Part shown: piece by piece, positions 1 to 8,992 of the stretch
Numbering within the stretch: the first letter of the stretch is position 1
Layout of the letters: every line of letters starts with the position of its first letter
Source: Aquicella lusitana
GTDB lineage: Bacteria > Pseudomonadota > Gammaproteobacteria > DSM-16500
Assembly: GCF_902459475.1 (NCBI RefSeq)
Contig: NZ_LR699116.1
Coordinates: 28,206 to 92,205, forward strand
Reading direction: 5' to 3'
DNA: 64,000 nt
The notes under the pieces: model-generated
The model's database searches: none
Told to the model about the DNA's origin: nothing
Seen by the model: the letters and a program-made list of their open reading frames with translations, nothing else
Made by a program: the position numbers and the translations under genes

Positions 1-1526
1 AAAATGTTAGTTTGTCTTTGCAAACGGAAGTAAAACAGGTAAACAACCTGTTGGGCAGCCTCGCTGAAATTAATAGAGAAATTACCGGATCGGGTGGGGT
101 TGAACGCCCTGATTTGCTTGACCAGCGTGAGGCGCTCGTACAGGAGCTGGCAAAATACTTAAACTTTACGGCTAGTGTAGATCAAAATGGAAAATTAGAC
201 ATTAGCTTAAGCAATGGAATGTCGTTATTATCAAGCAATCCGCCGGTAGAATTTGTAACTTTGACGGATCCTGCTAATCCTACTAATCTTAATATCGGCG
301 TGAAAAACGGGACAACAACCATTGATGTTACGCAGCTGATTACGAGTGGCGAGATTGCTGGGTGGATCAATTACAGAACAAACGGATTAGCTGCCGCACA
401 GGCTGCGCTAGGCAGATTGGCGCTTGCTTTTTCTGATAAATTGAATACCCAGAATAAATTGGGTATTGATGGAAACGGTAATCTCGGTGGAAATATTTTT
501 GCGAATATTAATACTGCCAGCGCCATGGCTAATCGCGTCATAGCAAACAGTAACAACGCTGGCAGTGCTAGCATGACGGTGAATATTGATGATACTAGTC
601 AGCTAACAACAAGTGATTACCGGCTGAGTATTGGTGCGTCTAATACGTATGTCTTGACTCGGTTGAGTGATAACACCGTCGTTAGCAGTGGTACCATTTC
701 TTCTTTCCCTCAGGCGGTTACAGTGGATGGATTCACCATTAACGTCAATAGCGGAACCTTATCAGCTGGAGACCAATATTTAATATCGCCGACATACGGT
801 GCGGCTAATAACTTGGCGTTGGCTATCACTGATCCTTCACAGCTAGCTCTCGGATGGCCGGTCACTGCAAGCGAAGGTACGAAACAGCCCGGCAGCAATG
901 GAACGATCGAAGTTAAAGATATTACCGATACAACCACTAGCGATTTTTCGATTCCTAAGCAACTGAATCCACCAATAGAAATTCGCTTCACTTCCTCAGG
1001 CGGTATCGTTCAGTATAGCCTGTACAATGCTACTACAAGTACGCTGATTGAAGGGCCCATTACATACGATCCCACGAGTGGCGCAAATATTTTTCCGACG
1101 CCTGCTAATTATGATCCAGGTTACCGAGTATCAATTTCAGGAAATAACATTCAGGATGGCGATACTTTTAATATTGCATATAACACTAACAGTGCCAGTG
1201 ATAACCGTAATGCAAGAACAATGGTGCAATTATATCAGCAGGGAAGTTTGCTAGGTGCAGATGGGCGATTAATTACATTTAATCAGGGTTATAACTTATT
1301 GGCTAGCGACGTATCCGTGAAAACCAATGAAGCGGCAGCGCGATATGAAACAAGTGCACGGGTGAGAGAGCAAGCAGAAGAAAGGCGAGACCGAATTTCA
1401 GGTGTGAGTCTTGAGGAAGAAGCGCTCAATCTGGCCCGTTACCAGACAGCTTATCAGGCGAGTGCGCAAGTACTCGAAATTGCTAAATCAGTATTTGATA
1501 CTATTATTGCCATTACGAGGGGGTAA
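1..1526 (+). CDS. flgK: Flagellar hook-associated protein 1 FlgK (5' end outside window)
   Basis: FlgK forms the first hook-filament junction ring of the flagellum and is secreted through the flagellar export apparatus. The frame is open from the first base (codons in phase with base 3), so the N-terminal part of roughly 150 residues lies upstream of the window; the TTG at base 12 is not a real start. The visible part shows the NLLGSLAEINREI-type coiled coil of the family. It then has a long variable, Thr/Ser/Asn-rich central region, and the conserved C-terminal helix containing SGVSLEEEALNLARYQTAYQ and ending in TIIAITRG. That helix is the diagnostic D0 domain. The stop codon is 2 bp before flgL, so the two are co-transcribed, as in most flagellated gammaproteobacteria. 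No frameshift is visible in the part shown. Confidence 0.96.
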   Translation, partial: NVSLSLQTEVKQVNNLLGSLAEINREITGSGGVERPDLLDQREALVQELAKYLNFTASVDQNGKLDISLSNGMSLLSSNPPVEFVTLTDPANPTNLNIGVKNGTTTIDVTQLITSGEIAGWINYRTNGLAAAQAALGRLALAFSDKLNTQNKLGIDGNGNLGGNIFANINTASAMANRVIANSNNAGSASMTVNIDDTSQLTTSDYRLSIGASNTYVLTRLSDNTVVSSGTISSFPQAVTVDGFTINVNSGTLSAGDQYLISPTYGAANNLALAITDPSQLALGWPVTASEGTKQPGSNGTIEVKDITDTTTSDFSIPKQLNPPIEIRFTSSGGIVQYSLYNATTSTLIEGPITYDPTSGANIFPTPANYDPGYRVSISGNNIQDGDTFNIAYNTNSASDNRNARTMVQLYQQGSLLGADGRLITFNQGYNLLASDVSVKTNEAAARYETSARVREQAEERRDRISGVSLEEEALNLARYQTAYQASAQVLEIAKSVFDTIIAITRG

Positions 1527-1528
1527 TC

Positions 1529-2758
1529 ATGCGTATCCCGACGTTTCGTCAGTTTCAGCATCAAGCGGATATGATTTCCAAACAATTTGACCAAATGAAT
1601 CGTCTTTTCATGCAGGCATCATCAGGAAGAAAAATCCAGTCTTCGTCAGAAGACCCTGTTCTAGCCAATCAGATTAAATCCAATGAAACCTTCATTGACC
1701 ATATGTCAAATTATTACAATAATAGCGTATTAGCTCAAAATCGTTCGAAATTATTCCAGACTTCAATAGAAAACTCCGTAAACATAGTGGGCGATATTCA
1801 GACACTCATAAAAAAAGTGCAAAGTGATATTTTAAGCGATGGGGACCGCGCGAGTATTGCTGAACAACTTGAAGGTGATTTAAAAACGCTACTGACTTAT
1901 GCAAATATTACTGATGGTGACGGAAATTACATTTTCTCTGGATTTAATACGAATACCGTGCCGTTTGTTCAGGTCAATGGCCGTTATCAATACCAGGGTG
2001 GCCTCAATCAGGCTATGATTGATATTGGTCCTAATATAAGTACCTTATATTACGAGTCCGGTTTTAAAGTTTTTGGCGACATTTTCCTGGGCAATGGGAC
2101 TTTTACGGTTAATGCCTCTGCTACTAACACAGGTACAGCATCAACTAGCCCGGGTAGCGTGGTTGACCAAGTAAATTACGTTGCTGATACCTATACTTTA
2201 ACCCTTGTTACTAATAGCGCCGGTCAGCTCGCTTATCAAGTAATTGGCGCGGCAAGTGGGCAGGTGATTCCGCCGCCGCCTGCAACTATTCCGGACGATG
2301 CGCCGGCTTACATTCCCGATTCAGATATAACTTTTAACGGCTTGAGCTTTAATATTGGCGCTGGTGCTAATGTGGGAGACGTATTTACTATTCAACCCAG
2401 CACACAACAGAACGTTTTTGAGACTGTGCAAAACCTTATTACGACCCTCAAAAACCCCGTAGGGAATAAAGGTAATTATAATCAGGCGCTATCGCAATTA
2501 AGCGCATCCATCGGCCAGGTTTCAACACATCTAACTACCTATCTAAGCCAGGCAGGAACCAGAGGCGCGGCGGTTGACAGCCAGATTAAAAATAATGATA
2601 CCATTATTAATAACTATAAAATTGCTTTAAGTGGTTTGGCGGATGCGCACATGGACCAAGTCTATTCGGCCTTGGCACAAAAGTCAGTGGCCCTTCAGGC
2701 GACGCAGGCGAGTTACATAAAGCTGCAGGAAACGCTTATGCAAATTTTAAGATTGTAG
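1529..2758 (+). CDS. flgL: Flagellar hook-associated protein 3 FlgL
   Basis: FlgL is the second hook-filament junction protein, placed between FlgK and the filament. The 409-residue product opens with the flagellin-like N-terminal helix (MRIPTFRQFQHQADMI, then SSGRKIQSSSEDPVLANQI). It ends with the matching C-terminal helix (LADAHMDQVYSALAQKSVALQATQ region, ending MQILRL). These are the D0/D1 domains shared with flagellin. The middle is a variable beta-rich domain with a proline run (PPPPATIP) near residue 250. The gene follows flgK directly with a 2-bp gap. About 94 bp separate it from fliM, enough room for a separate promoter. Confidence 0.95.
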   Translation: MRIPTFRQFQHQADMISKQFDQMNRLFMQASSGRKIQSSSEDPVLANQIKSNETFIDHMSNYYNNSVLAQNRSKLFQTSIENSVNIVGDIQTLIKKVQSDILSDGDRASIAEQLEGDLKTLLTYANITDGDGNYIFSGFNTNTVPFVQVNGRYQYQGGLNQAMIDIGPNISTLYYESGFKVFGDIFLGNGTFTVNASATNTGTASTSPGSVVDQVNYVADTYTLTLVTNSAGQLAYQVIGAASGQVIPPPPATIPDDAPAYIPDSDITFNGLSFNIGAGANVGDVFTIQPSTQQNVFETVQNLITTLKNPVGNKGNYNQALSQLSASIGQVSTHLTTYLSQAGTRGAAVDSQIKNNDTIINNYKIALSGLADAHMDQVYSALAQKSVALQATQASYIKLQETLMQILRL

Positions 2759-2785
2759 GGGTGTTTAAAATATAGCCTGTTGAGA

Positions 2786-2801
2786 TGGCGTATTAAAAGC
2801 G
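2786..2801 (+). promoter_or_regulatory. Weak candidate sigma-54 promoter upstream of fliM
   Basis: TGGCGTA-TTAA-AAGCG has a GG and a GC dinucleotide exactly 12 bp apart (first bases 2787 and 2799), the invariant spacing of -24/-12 promoters. The -12 element (AAGC instead of TTGC) is poor. It lies in the only sizeable gap between flgL and fliM, so it may drive fliM-rpoN, but read-through from flgKL is equally possible. Confidence 0.25.
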
Positions 2802-2852
2802 GTTCTAATTTGAGCGCTGTTGAGGTAGTATGAAATGAGAGAATGAGGGATT

Positions 2853-3788
2853 ATGGACGATTCAAATATTTTATCAACAGATGAAGTTGATGCTTTGATG
2901 AAGGCTGCTCAAGACAAAGATACGGACTTGAGCAAGCTTCTAAGCCGCGCCAGCACCACCGATGAAATAGAATCCCTGAATTATAAAGCCATTTCTAATA
3001 TTGTTGAACTTACGTGGGCAGAATGCGAAAAGATTTTTTCAAATTTTATAAGAAAAAAAGTTATTATTCGCACAAAAGAAACGAAATTCGGTAAGGTAGC
3101 GGAATGCCTTGAAGGGAAAACTGAAAAACACGTCTACAGTATATTTCGTATCATGCCGAATGAGTACTACTGCCTAGTTGCCCTGCCTCTACCCTTATTG
3201 CACCAAATGATAAGCGCACTCTATGGCGGTTCTATTAATGGAAAAGATGCTGTTATTGAAGCTCCCGGCAATATAGGGATCATTATTGCAGAAAAAATAA
3301 ATGAATTAATCATGGAGGGTTTTATTCTGGCTTGCAAGGATTATGGCCAGGTCACAAGCGAATTATTTAAAACGATTACACTGCCCAATTTGATATCGAA
3401 ACTGAGTATGGAAGATGAAGTATATTCGATGGAATATACAGTCACCATTGGTGATACGGAATCAGGTATGACAGCCTTGCTGCCCGTTGGTTTCCTGCAA
3501 AAATTTATTCCCAAAAATGAATTAGATAGTCCAGAATCCAAAAAAAGGTATCAATCATGGCGAAAGGCAATCGAAAGCCAGGTGGTTGATTCGTACGTAT
3601 CGGTTGTGGCCACGCTTCCAGCGATAAATATAAAAGCAAAAGATTTACTTGCATTGAAAAACGGAGATGTCATTCCTATAAGCGATCCGACGGTAGTAGA
3701 TATCTGCTTGAACGAAGTCAAGTTATTTAAAGCTTCCGTAGCGCAGGCGAATTCAATTCTTATTGCAAAAATAGTGGATGAGCGATAG
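2853..3788 (+). CDS. fliM: Flagellar motor switch protein FliM
   Basis: FliM is the middle component of the cytoplasmic C-ring, linking FliG to FliN and receiving CheY-P. The 311-residue protein carries the N-terminal CheY-binding peptide (LSTDEVDALM, residues 7-16), which follows the family consensus LSQxEIDALL. It then has a CheC-like middle domain (residues ~45-230) and a C-terminal SpoA domain (~240-305). The peptide being intact suggests a chemotaxis system elsewhere in the genome. The start is supported by a GAGGG Shine-Dalgarno sequence. fliN follows after 11 bp. The gene lies between flgL and flgI, not in the usual fliLMNOPQR order. Confidence 0.95.
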   Translation: MDDSNILSTDEVDALMKAAQDKDTDLSKLLSRASTTDEIESLNYKAISNIVELTWAECEKIFSNFIRKKVIIRTKETKFGKVAECLEGKTEKHVYSIFRIMPNEYYCLVALPLPLLHQMISALYGGSINGKDAVIEAPGNIGIIIAEKINELIMEGFILACKDYGQVTSELFKTITLPNLISKLSMEDEVYSMEYTVTIGDTESGMTALLPVGFLQKFIPKNELDSPESKKRYQSWRKAIESQVVDSYVSVVATLPAINIKAKDLLALKNGDVIPISDPTVVDICLNEVKLFKASVAQANSILIAKIVDER

Positions 3789-3799
3789 AGGAATCGATT

Positions 3800-4222
3800 A
3801 TGGCAGACAAAGAACCAGAAAATAACCCAAAAATGGAAAATAAACCCGCTAATGAAACTGCAAGTCCAAGTGCAAGTGAGAATGAAGCAAAGCAGAAACC
3901 CATAGAAAAAAATGACGAAAAAGGTGAAGACAAAACTACTGAAAATCTCTTGGATCCTGCCAAACTGGGTATTTTGAACGATGTATCAATCTCATTAACT
4001 ATTGAGGTTGGCAGGGCGCAAATAAAAATACGTGATCTTTTGACATTGACCAAGGGTTCAATTATCGAATTAAACAAGTCCGCAGGTGAACCAGTTGATA
4101 TATATGCAAATGGAAAATTGATTTCAATAGGAAACATCATTACAGCAAATGGCAAATATTGTGTGCGCTTAACCGCTATACCAGAAAGCAGCCATTTCGG
4201 AGCTGATCCAAATGGAAAATGA
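3800..4222 (+). CDS. fliN: Flagellar motor switch protein FliN
   Basis: FliN forms the base of the switch C-ring and docks the export ATPase complex through FliH. The 140-residue product has a charged, low-complexity N-terminal half (Lys/Glu/Asn-rich, residues 1-55). A canonical SpoA domain follows (residues ~62-130: VSISLTIEVGRAQIKIRDLL, then GEPVDIYANGKLISIGN). GAGG lies 7 nt before the ATG. Its 3' end overlaps the start of fliO by 11 bp, indicating translational coupling. Confidence 0.95.
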   Translation: MADKEPENNPKMENKPANETASPSASENEAKQKPIEKNDEKGEDKTTENLLDPAKLGILNDVSISLTIEVGRAQIKIRDLLTLTKGSIIELNKSAGEPVDIYANGKLISIGNIITANGKYCVRLTAIPESSHFGADPNGK

Positions 4223-4541
4223 GTATACTCATGTAATATTTAACCTATTTATTGTGACATCACTGATCATTATTCTGTTTTTTATATTGAAAAAATTTAA
4301 GCTAGGCAGATACAAAAATAGCAGTTATATAAGGGTAATGCATGTATTGCCAATTGGCGCAAAGGAAAAAATATTATTTGTAGAAGTCAATAATACATTT
4401 ATTCTGTTGGGCGTCACAGCTAATCATATCGAAAAATTGCATGTATTTGACAGTTTAAACACAGAAGAATTAAAAGAGCATACTGCAAACGATTATTTTT
4501 CCATTGCAGCCGGCATAAACTCAAGCAATAAAATGGAATGA
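4212..4541 (+). CDS. fliO: Flagellar export assembly factor FliO
   Basis: FliO helps assemble the FliP pore of the flagellar export gate. The 109-residue protein has one N-terminal transmembrane segment (residues ~9-28, FNLFIVTSLIIILFFIL) and a short cytoplasmic domain. That domain has the FliO pattern IRVMHVLPIGAKEKILFVEV followed by NTFILLGVT. FliO is poorly conserved, so identity rests on this pattern plus position between fliN and fliP. The start overlaps fliN by 11 bp. Confidence 0.88.
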   Translation: MENEYTHVIFNLFIVTSLIIILFFILKKFKLGRYKNSSYIRVMHVLPIGAKEKILFVEVNNTFILLGVTANHIEKLHVFDSLNTEELKEHTANDYFSIAAGINSSNKME

Positions 4542-4572
4542 CAATAGCATCGAAAAGGATTTTCGATCTGGT

Positions 4573-5325
4573 ATGAATAAAATAATCAATATAGTTATTA
4601 TAATTTTTTTGTTTTTTTTATTCCCAGCTTCACTTGTCTATTCTGCTGAAGTGCAAACTATTCCATTTCTAGTAACCAAACAGGCCAACGGGGATGTTAT
4701 GTATGGGTTAAGTATTAAAATACTTGCCTTCATGACGTTGTTAACCGTTTTGCCAGCTTTATTAATGACAATGTCTGCTTTTACAAGAATAGTTATTGTT
4801 TTAGCAATAGCAAGGCAAGCCATTGGTATTCCCAGCATACCAAGCAATCAAATTATTATTGGTTTGTCATTAATTATGACTGTTTTCGTGATGGCGCCCG
4901 TATTGGGAAAAATCAATGAGATGGGTGTGCAGCCTTATTTGCAGGGGAGTATCAGTGATCAGCAGGCTTTTGAAGTATCAAGCAATATTCTTAAAACGTT
5001 TATGTTAAAGCAGACACGCAAAGCTGATTTAAAATTATTTATGAATATATCCAAAACCAAGGTCGATAAGAAAAATGACTATTCAATGTTAGTGCTGGCA
5101 CCTGCTTTCATCACAAGCGAATTGAAAACAGCATTTGAAATTGGTTTTTTAATATTTTTGCCATTCTTAATTATTGATTTGGTAATAGCGAGTATTTTGA
5201 TGTCAATGGGCATGATGATGCTTTCGCCAATGGTTATTTCCTTGCCATTTAAAATTTTATTTTTTGTATTGGTCGATGGATGGACATTAATCGTTTCAAG
5301 TTTGATTACAAGCTTTAGAGTTTAA
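4573..5325 (+). CDS. fliP: Flagellar export gate protein FliP
   Basis: FliP forms the pentameric core of the type III export gate with FliQ and FliR. The 250-residue product has a cleavable signal sequence (residues 1-25, ending SLVYSA), as is usual for FliP. Four membrane segments and the conserved MTVFVMAPV and AFITSELKTAFEIGF blocks follow. fliQ and fliR are not next to it; they lie in locus B about 52 kb away on the opposite strand, so the fliOPQR cluster is split in this genome. rpoN follows after 40 bp. Confidence 0.97.
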   Translation: MNKIINIVIIIFLFFLFPASLVYSAEVQTIPFLVTKQANGDVMYGLSIKILAFMTLLTVLPALLMTMSAFTRIVIVLAIARQAIGIPSIPSNQIIIGLSLIMTVFVMAPVLGKINEMGVQPYLQGSISDQQAFEVSSNILKTFMLKQTRKADLKLFMNISKTKVDKKNDYSMLVLAPAFITSELKTAFEIGFLIFLPFLIIDLVIASILMSMGMMMLSPMVISLPFKILFFVLVDGWTLIVSSLITSFRV

Positions 5326-5365
5326 TTATTATAAATATATTTGATGTTCAGACAGAGGTACGTGT

Positions 5366-6787
5366 ATGAGCACAAAACTATTAGTAACGATGAAGCTTGA
5401 TCAGCGTCTTGCAATGAACCAGCAGTTAAGACAGGCGATTGCCCTACTGCAATATAATACTATCGAACTCAAGCAAGTTATCCAGCAATATATCCAGTCT
5501 AACCCCCTCATCGATGTTGATGAGGAGCAGGAAACAGAGCCTATCTATAAAGCAGAAGAATATATCACTCATCACCAGTCTTATTCAACGATAAAAAGCA
5601 AAAACTACAATCAGCTTAATGAGAGCAATTTAATTGAAAATTACAGCAGGCAAAAGAACTTACGAGAGTATTTGATGGAGCAAACGCTATTATGCCGGTT
5701 CAATGAAACAGACCAAGTGATAGCTGAATCAATTATTGACGCTATAGATGAAAACGGATATCTATCCATGTCTCTTGAAGAGATACGAGATTCGCTAAAC
5801 GATACCGTTAGTACAACAATTGATAACATGGAGTTTGTTTTAAAAAAAATCCAGACGTTTGACCCTTCAGGTGTAGGCGCTAGATCGATTAAGGAAAGTC
5901 TTTTAATTCAACTTAATGAAATAACGCTTCGGAATAAGTCATGGCATCTGGCACATAAAATCATTAATGACCTACCAGAAAATAATTCATTAGATACTAT
6001 CAAAAAGTTGATTAAAAAATTGCAAATTGCAGACAATGATTATAAGGAAACTGCAGAACTCATTCGTAGATTGAACACTCATCCTGGTTCGCAATATGAT
6101 TCTATTCATAACATTTATATTGAGCCTGAGTTATATGTCAAAAAAATTAGTGGCTCATGGCGTGTGTTTTTGGTAGATAGTGTTTTGACTCGAATTAAAA
6201 TTAACAAATATTACCAGGAATTAATTAAAAAAAACAAAATAAACAATAGTTATTCTTCGTTGAAATCAGAGCTCGAGGAAGCGAGGTGGCTTGTAAACGG
6301 AATTAAAAAAAGAAACGATACACTTTTAAAAGTCGCATCGCATATTATAAAACTCCAGGAAGATTTTTTAGAAAATGGTCATGAGTATATGAAATCCATG
6401 AATATTATTGATGTTGCGAGTGCATTAGGAATCCATGAATCAACTGTATCACGCGTTACCACAGAAAAATTCATAGCAACACCAAGAGGTGTTATGGAGT
6501 TAAAAGCGTTTTTTCCATCCCATGTTAATACACAAGAAGGAAGTACCTGTTCTACGACGGCGGTAAAAGCATTTATCAAGGAAATTGTTGATAACGAAAC
6601 AAAGGATCATGCGTTAAGCGATGATGAAATAACTGAGCTTTTGAGGCAAAAAGGGATAAAAATCGCAAGACGAACTGTGGCCAAATATCGGGAGTCTATG
6701 AATATTTTATCTTCATTCCAAAGGCAAATGCAACACAACGTATTAGAGTATGAAGACGAATCTGAGTTGATCCCTGATTTTGCTTAG
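5366..6787 (+). CDS. rpoN: RNA polymerase sigma-54 factor RpoN
   Basis: RpoN directs RNA polymerase to -24/-12 promoters and needs an AAA+ activator. The 473-residue protein has the Gln-rich region I (MKLDQRLAMNQQLRQAIALLQY), a core-binding domain and a helix-turn-helix (SALGIHESTVSRVTTEKF). The RpoN box ARRTVAKYR is at about residues 434-442. The C-terminus runs some 30 residues past the box and ends in an acidic tail (EYEDESELIPDFA), longer than in E. coli RpoN. The gene sits inside a flagellar operon instead of with lptB/hpf/ptsN. It lies immediately before a flagellar sigma-54 promoter, suggesting flagellar synthesis is its main job here (inference). Confidence 0.97.
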   Translation: MSTKLLVTMKLDQRLAMNQQLRQAIALLQYNTIELKQVIQQYIQSNPLIDVDEEQETEPIYKAEEYITHHQSYSTIKSKNYNQLNESNLIENYSRQKNLREYLMEQTLLCRFNETDQVIAESIIDAIDENGYLSMSLEEIRDSLNDTVSTTIDNMEFVLKKIQTFDPSGVGARSIKESLLIQLNEITLRNKSWHLAHKIINDLPENNSLDTIKKLIKKLQIADNDYKETAELIRRLNTHPGSQYDSIHNIYIEPELYVKKISGSWRVFLVDSVLTRIKINKYYQELIKKNKINNSYSSLKSELEEARWLVNGIKKRNDTLLKVASHIIKLQEDFLENGHEYMKSMNIIDVASALGIHESTVSRVTTEKFIATPRGVMELKAFFPSHVNTQEGSTCSTTAVKAFIKEIVDNETKDHALSDDEITELLRQKGIKIARRTVAKYRESMNILSSFQRQMQHNVLEYEDESELIPDFA

Positions 6788-6831
6788 TGCATAGAGTCTG
6801 ATTAGCATTGTTGTTATTTATTTTTAAAAGA

Positions 6832-6847
6832 TGGCATGGAATTTGCA
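6832..6847 (+). promoter_or_regulatory. Sigma-54 (-24/-12) promoter of flgI
   Basis: TGGCATG-GAAT-TTGCA matches the consensus TGGCAYR-N4-TTGCW at every defined position, with GG (6833) and GC (6845) 12 bp apart. Transcription would start near 6858, 24 bp before the flgI ATG at 6882. The promoter rules out an upstream ATG at 6831 as the flgI start, because that ATG lies inside the -24 element. Confidence 0.88.
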
Positions 6848-6881
6848 TATAATAAAATACAGATTTAAAAAAGGCTTCACT

Positions 6882-8030
6882 ATGCGGTCACTGATATATC
6901 TATACTATATTATTTGTGTATTTATTTTATCGTCCGCAGTGTTTGCTGCTCGTATTAAAGACATTACTGCGCTGGCAGGAGTGCGTGACAATCAATTGGT
7001 TGGCTATGGTTTAATCGTAGGACTTGACGGTACGGGGGATAAAACTAATCAGGCACCCTTTACTGATCAGACATTTAAAAACATGCTGCTGGAATTTGGC
7101 ATACGACTGCCATTCGATAGGGGCTCACAGCTGAAAAATGTAGCAGCTGTTGCCATCCATGCCAAATTACCGCCTTTTGCCCGCATTGGTCAGAAAATTG
7201 ACGTAACCATTTTATCGCTAGGCAATGCGACGAGTTTAAGAGGAGGGAGTTTGCTAATGGCTCCTCTAAAAGGGGCGGATGGCAAAGTATATGCCATGGC
7301 GCAAGGTAACGTCGTTGTATCCGGCTTTGGCGCGCAAGGCTCTGATGGATCCAAAGTGACAGTAAATGTCACTAGCAGTGGGACCATACCAAATGGAGCT
7401 ACAATCGAAAATACGATTGATACCCCTTTTGTGCAGCAGGGTGAAGTGACATTTGAATTAATCCGTCCTGATTTTACGACGGCATTGCGAATTGAAAAAG
7501 CGATTAATAAGGAGTTCGGGTATAAAGTGGCCGAAGCCCAGGACGCAGCGTCGGTAAAAGTCAACTTCCATCACATGGCTCTTAAGGGCGAAGGCGGTCT
7601 CTTAGATGAAGCAAGTGAGAAAAGAAGGTACGTCCCATTAATCTCGCGCATTGAAAATATTCAACTCAAACCAGCTGCAGTCGGTGCACGGGTAGTCGTT
7701 AATTCCAGAACAGGTACCATTGTTATTGGGGACAATGTGACAATTGCGCCTGTTGCTGTTTCGCATGGCAATCTTGCTGTCATTATTACAGAGCGACCCT
7801 ACGTAAGCCAGCCAGAGGGATTTTCTGAAGGCAAGACAGTTCAGGGAGAAGCCTCAGATATTAATATCAACCAACAAAATAATCGGGCTTTTGTATTTGC
7901 TCCAGGGGCATCACTGAATGATCTTGTCGAAACAATTAATCGTGTTGGTGCTGCACCAGGCGATTTAATTGCTATTCTAGAAGCAATTAAAGCTGCTGGT
8001 GCTCTGAATGCAGATCTAGAAGTAATTTAA
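6882..8030 (+). CDS. flgI: Flagellar P-ring protein FlgI
   Basis: FlgI builds the periplasmic P ring around the rod. The ATG at 6882 is chosen because it gives a proper signal peptide (MRSLIYLYYIICVFILSSAVFA) and lies just downstream of the sigma-54 promoter. A longer reading from 6831 would be untranscribed. The mature protein starts ARIKDITALAGVRDNQLVGY and contains the strongly conserved GLVVGLxGTGD-type block (GLIVGLDGTGDKTNQAPF). It ends with NDLVETINRVGAAPGDLIAILEA. Length 382 residues, normal for the family. flgJ follows after 9 bp. Confidence 0.97.
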   Translation: MRSLIYLYYIICVFILSSAVFAARIKDITALAGVRDNQLVGYGLIVGLDGTGDKTNQAPFTDQTFKNMLLEFGIRLPFDRGSQLKNVAAVAIHAKLPPFARIGQKIDVTILSLGNATSLRGGSLLMAPLKGADGKVYAMAQGNVVVSGFGAQGSDGSKVTVNVTSSGTIPNGATIENTIDTPFVQQGEVTFELIRPDFTTALRIEKAINKEFGYKVAEAQDAASVKVNFHHMALKGEGGLLDEASEKRRYVPLISRIENIQLKPAAVGARVVVNSRTGTIVIGDNVTIAPVAVSHGNLAVIITERPYVSQPEGFSEGKTVQGEASDININQQNNRAFVFAPGASLNDLVETINRVGAAPGDLIAILEAIKAAGALNADLEVI

Positions 8031-8039
8031 GGGAAGTAC

Positions 8040-8969
8040 ATGACTGATGACATTTTTTATAACACGCGGATTTATACAGACATTCAAGGGATAGAACGTT
8101 TACGCTATGATCAAAATCAATCCCGTGCCAAAAAAGAAATTGCGCAGCAATTTGAAGCGCTAATGATACAAATGGTACTTCGCAGTATGCGTGATGCAAC
8201 TAATGCATTTTCAAGCGGTCTTTTTAGCAACAAACAAATGGAAATTTATGAGGATATGTTTGATAAACAGTTATCGCTTATGATGTCCAATAATAATATT
8301 GGATTTGCTAAAACAATTGAGGATAACATTGACCAGATGATGGTCGCAAAGCAGGAACAGCCACAGCAGTATACGTATGTCAGTAAAAATAATATTAAAG
8401 ATAAATCAACCGCGATAACTTCAATAACGGATAAGGTACTTGAAAATAAAACAAGTGAACCTGCTTATGAATCTCAACAGGCTATTTTCCCTTCACCAGA
8501 AGATTTTGTCAGGAAGTTATGGTCCATGGCGAAAACAGCAGCAAATTATATCGGAGCGAAACCTGAGGTACTAATTGCGCAGGCTGCTCTCGAAACCAAT
8601 TGGGGCAAAAATATTTTGGGCAGAGGCGGAGCGAGCCACAATTTATTCAACATCAAAGCAGATACAGATTGGGATAAAAAAGTTACTGTCGTCAATGCGA
8701 TCGAATATAAAAACGGTATTCTGGTCAAGGAAAATGCGAAATTTAAAAATTATGACTCCTACATAGAAAGTTTTATGGATTACATTAATTTGTTAAAAGG
8801 AAACGTCCGCTACAATGATGCATTGAATAAGGCCTCTGATCCAGAACAATTTGTGCGTGCACTGCATAATGCTGGTTATGCGACAGATCCTAAATACGGG
8901 GAAAAAATATTAAAAATATTCTCTAGCCCTATGTTTAAGAACATAATTGGAAAACTAAAAAGTATTTAA
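8040..8969 (+). CDS. flgJ: Flagellar rod-cap / peptidoglycan hydrolase FlgJ
   Basis: FlgJ caps the growing rod and cuts peptidoglycan so the rod can pass. The 309-residue protein has the N-terminal rod-scaffold domain (residues ~28-95, EIAQQFEALMIQMVLRSMRDA and DMFDKQLSLMMS). A Gln/Lys/Ser-rich linker follows, then a C-terminal glucosaminidase domain (GH73; residues ~150-305). That domain holds the catalytic-Glu region AQAALETNWGKNIL and YIESFMDYINLLKGNVRY. The two-domain form is typical of beta/gammaproteobacteria. A sigma-28 promoter for the next gene overlaps its stop codon. Confidence 0.95.
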   Translation: MTDDIFYNTRIYTDIQGIERLRYDQNQSRAKKEIAQQFEALMIQMVLRSMRDATNAFSSGLFSNKQMEIYEDMFDKQLSLMMSNNNIGFAKTIEDNIDQMMVAKQEQPQQYTYVSKNNIKDKSTAITSITDKVLENKTSEPAYESQQAIFPSPEDFVRKLWSMAKTAANYIGAKPEVLIAQAALETNWGKNILGRGGASHNLFNIKADTDWDKKVTVVNAIEYKNGILVKENAKFKNYDSYIESFMDYINLLKGNVRYNDALNKASDPEQFVRALHNAGYATDPKYGEKILKIFSSPMFKNIIGKLKSI

Positions 8970-8992
8970 GTTTGACAAAAACTGGCAGATAT
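8966..8992 (+). promoter_or_regulatory. Sigma-28 (FliA) promoter of flgM
   Basis: TTAAGTTT-N11-GCAGATAT fits the FliA consensus TAAAGTTT-N11-GCCGATAA in 7 of 8 and 6 of 8 positions with the exact 11-bp spacer. It begins inside the flgJ stop codon and lies 46 bp before the flgM ATG. This would give FlgM a class-III promoter in addition to read-through, as in enteric flagellar systems. Confidence 0.72.

Noticed and set aside
6831..6881. Upstream in-frame ATG as the flgI start
   Set aside because: It lies within the -24 element of the sigma-54 promoter and would precede the signal peptide by 17 residues.
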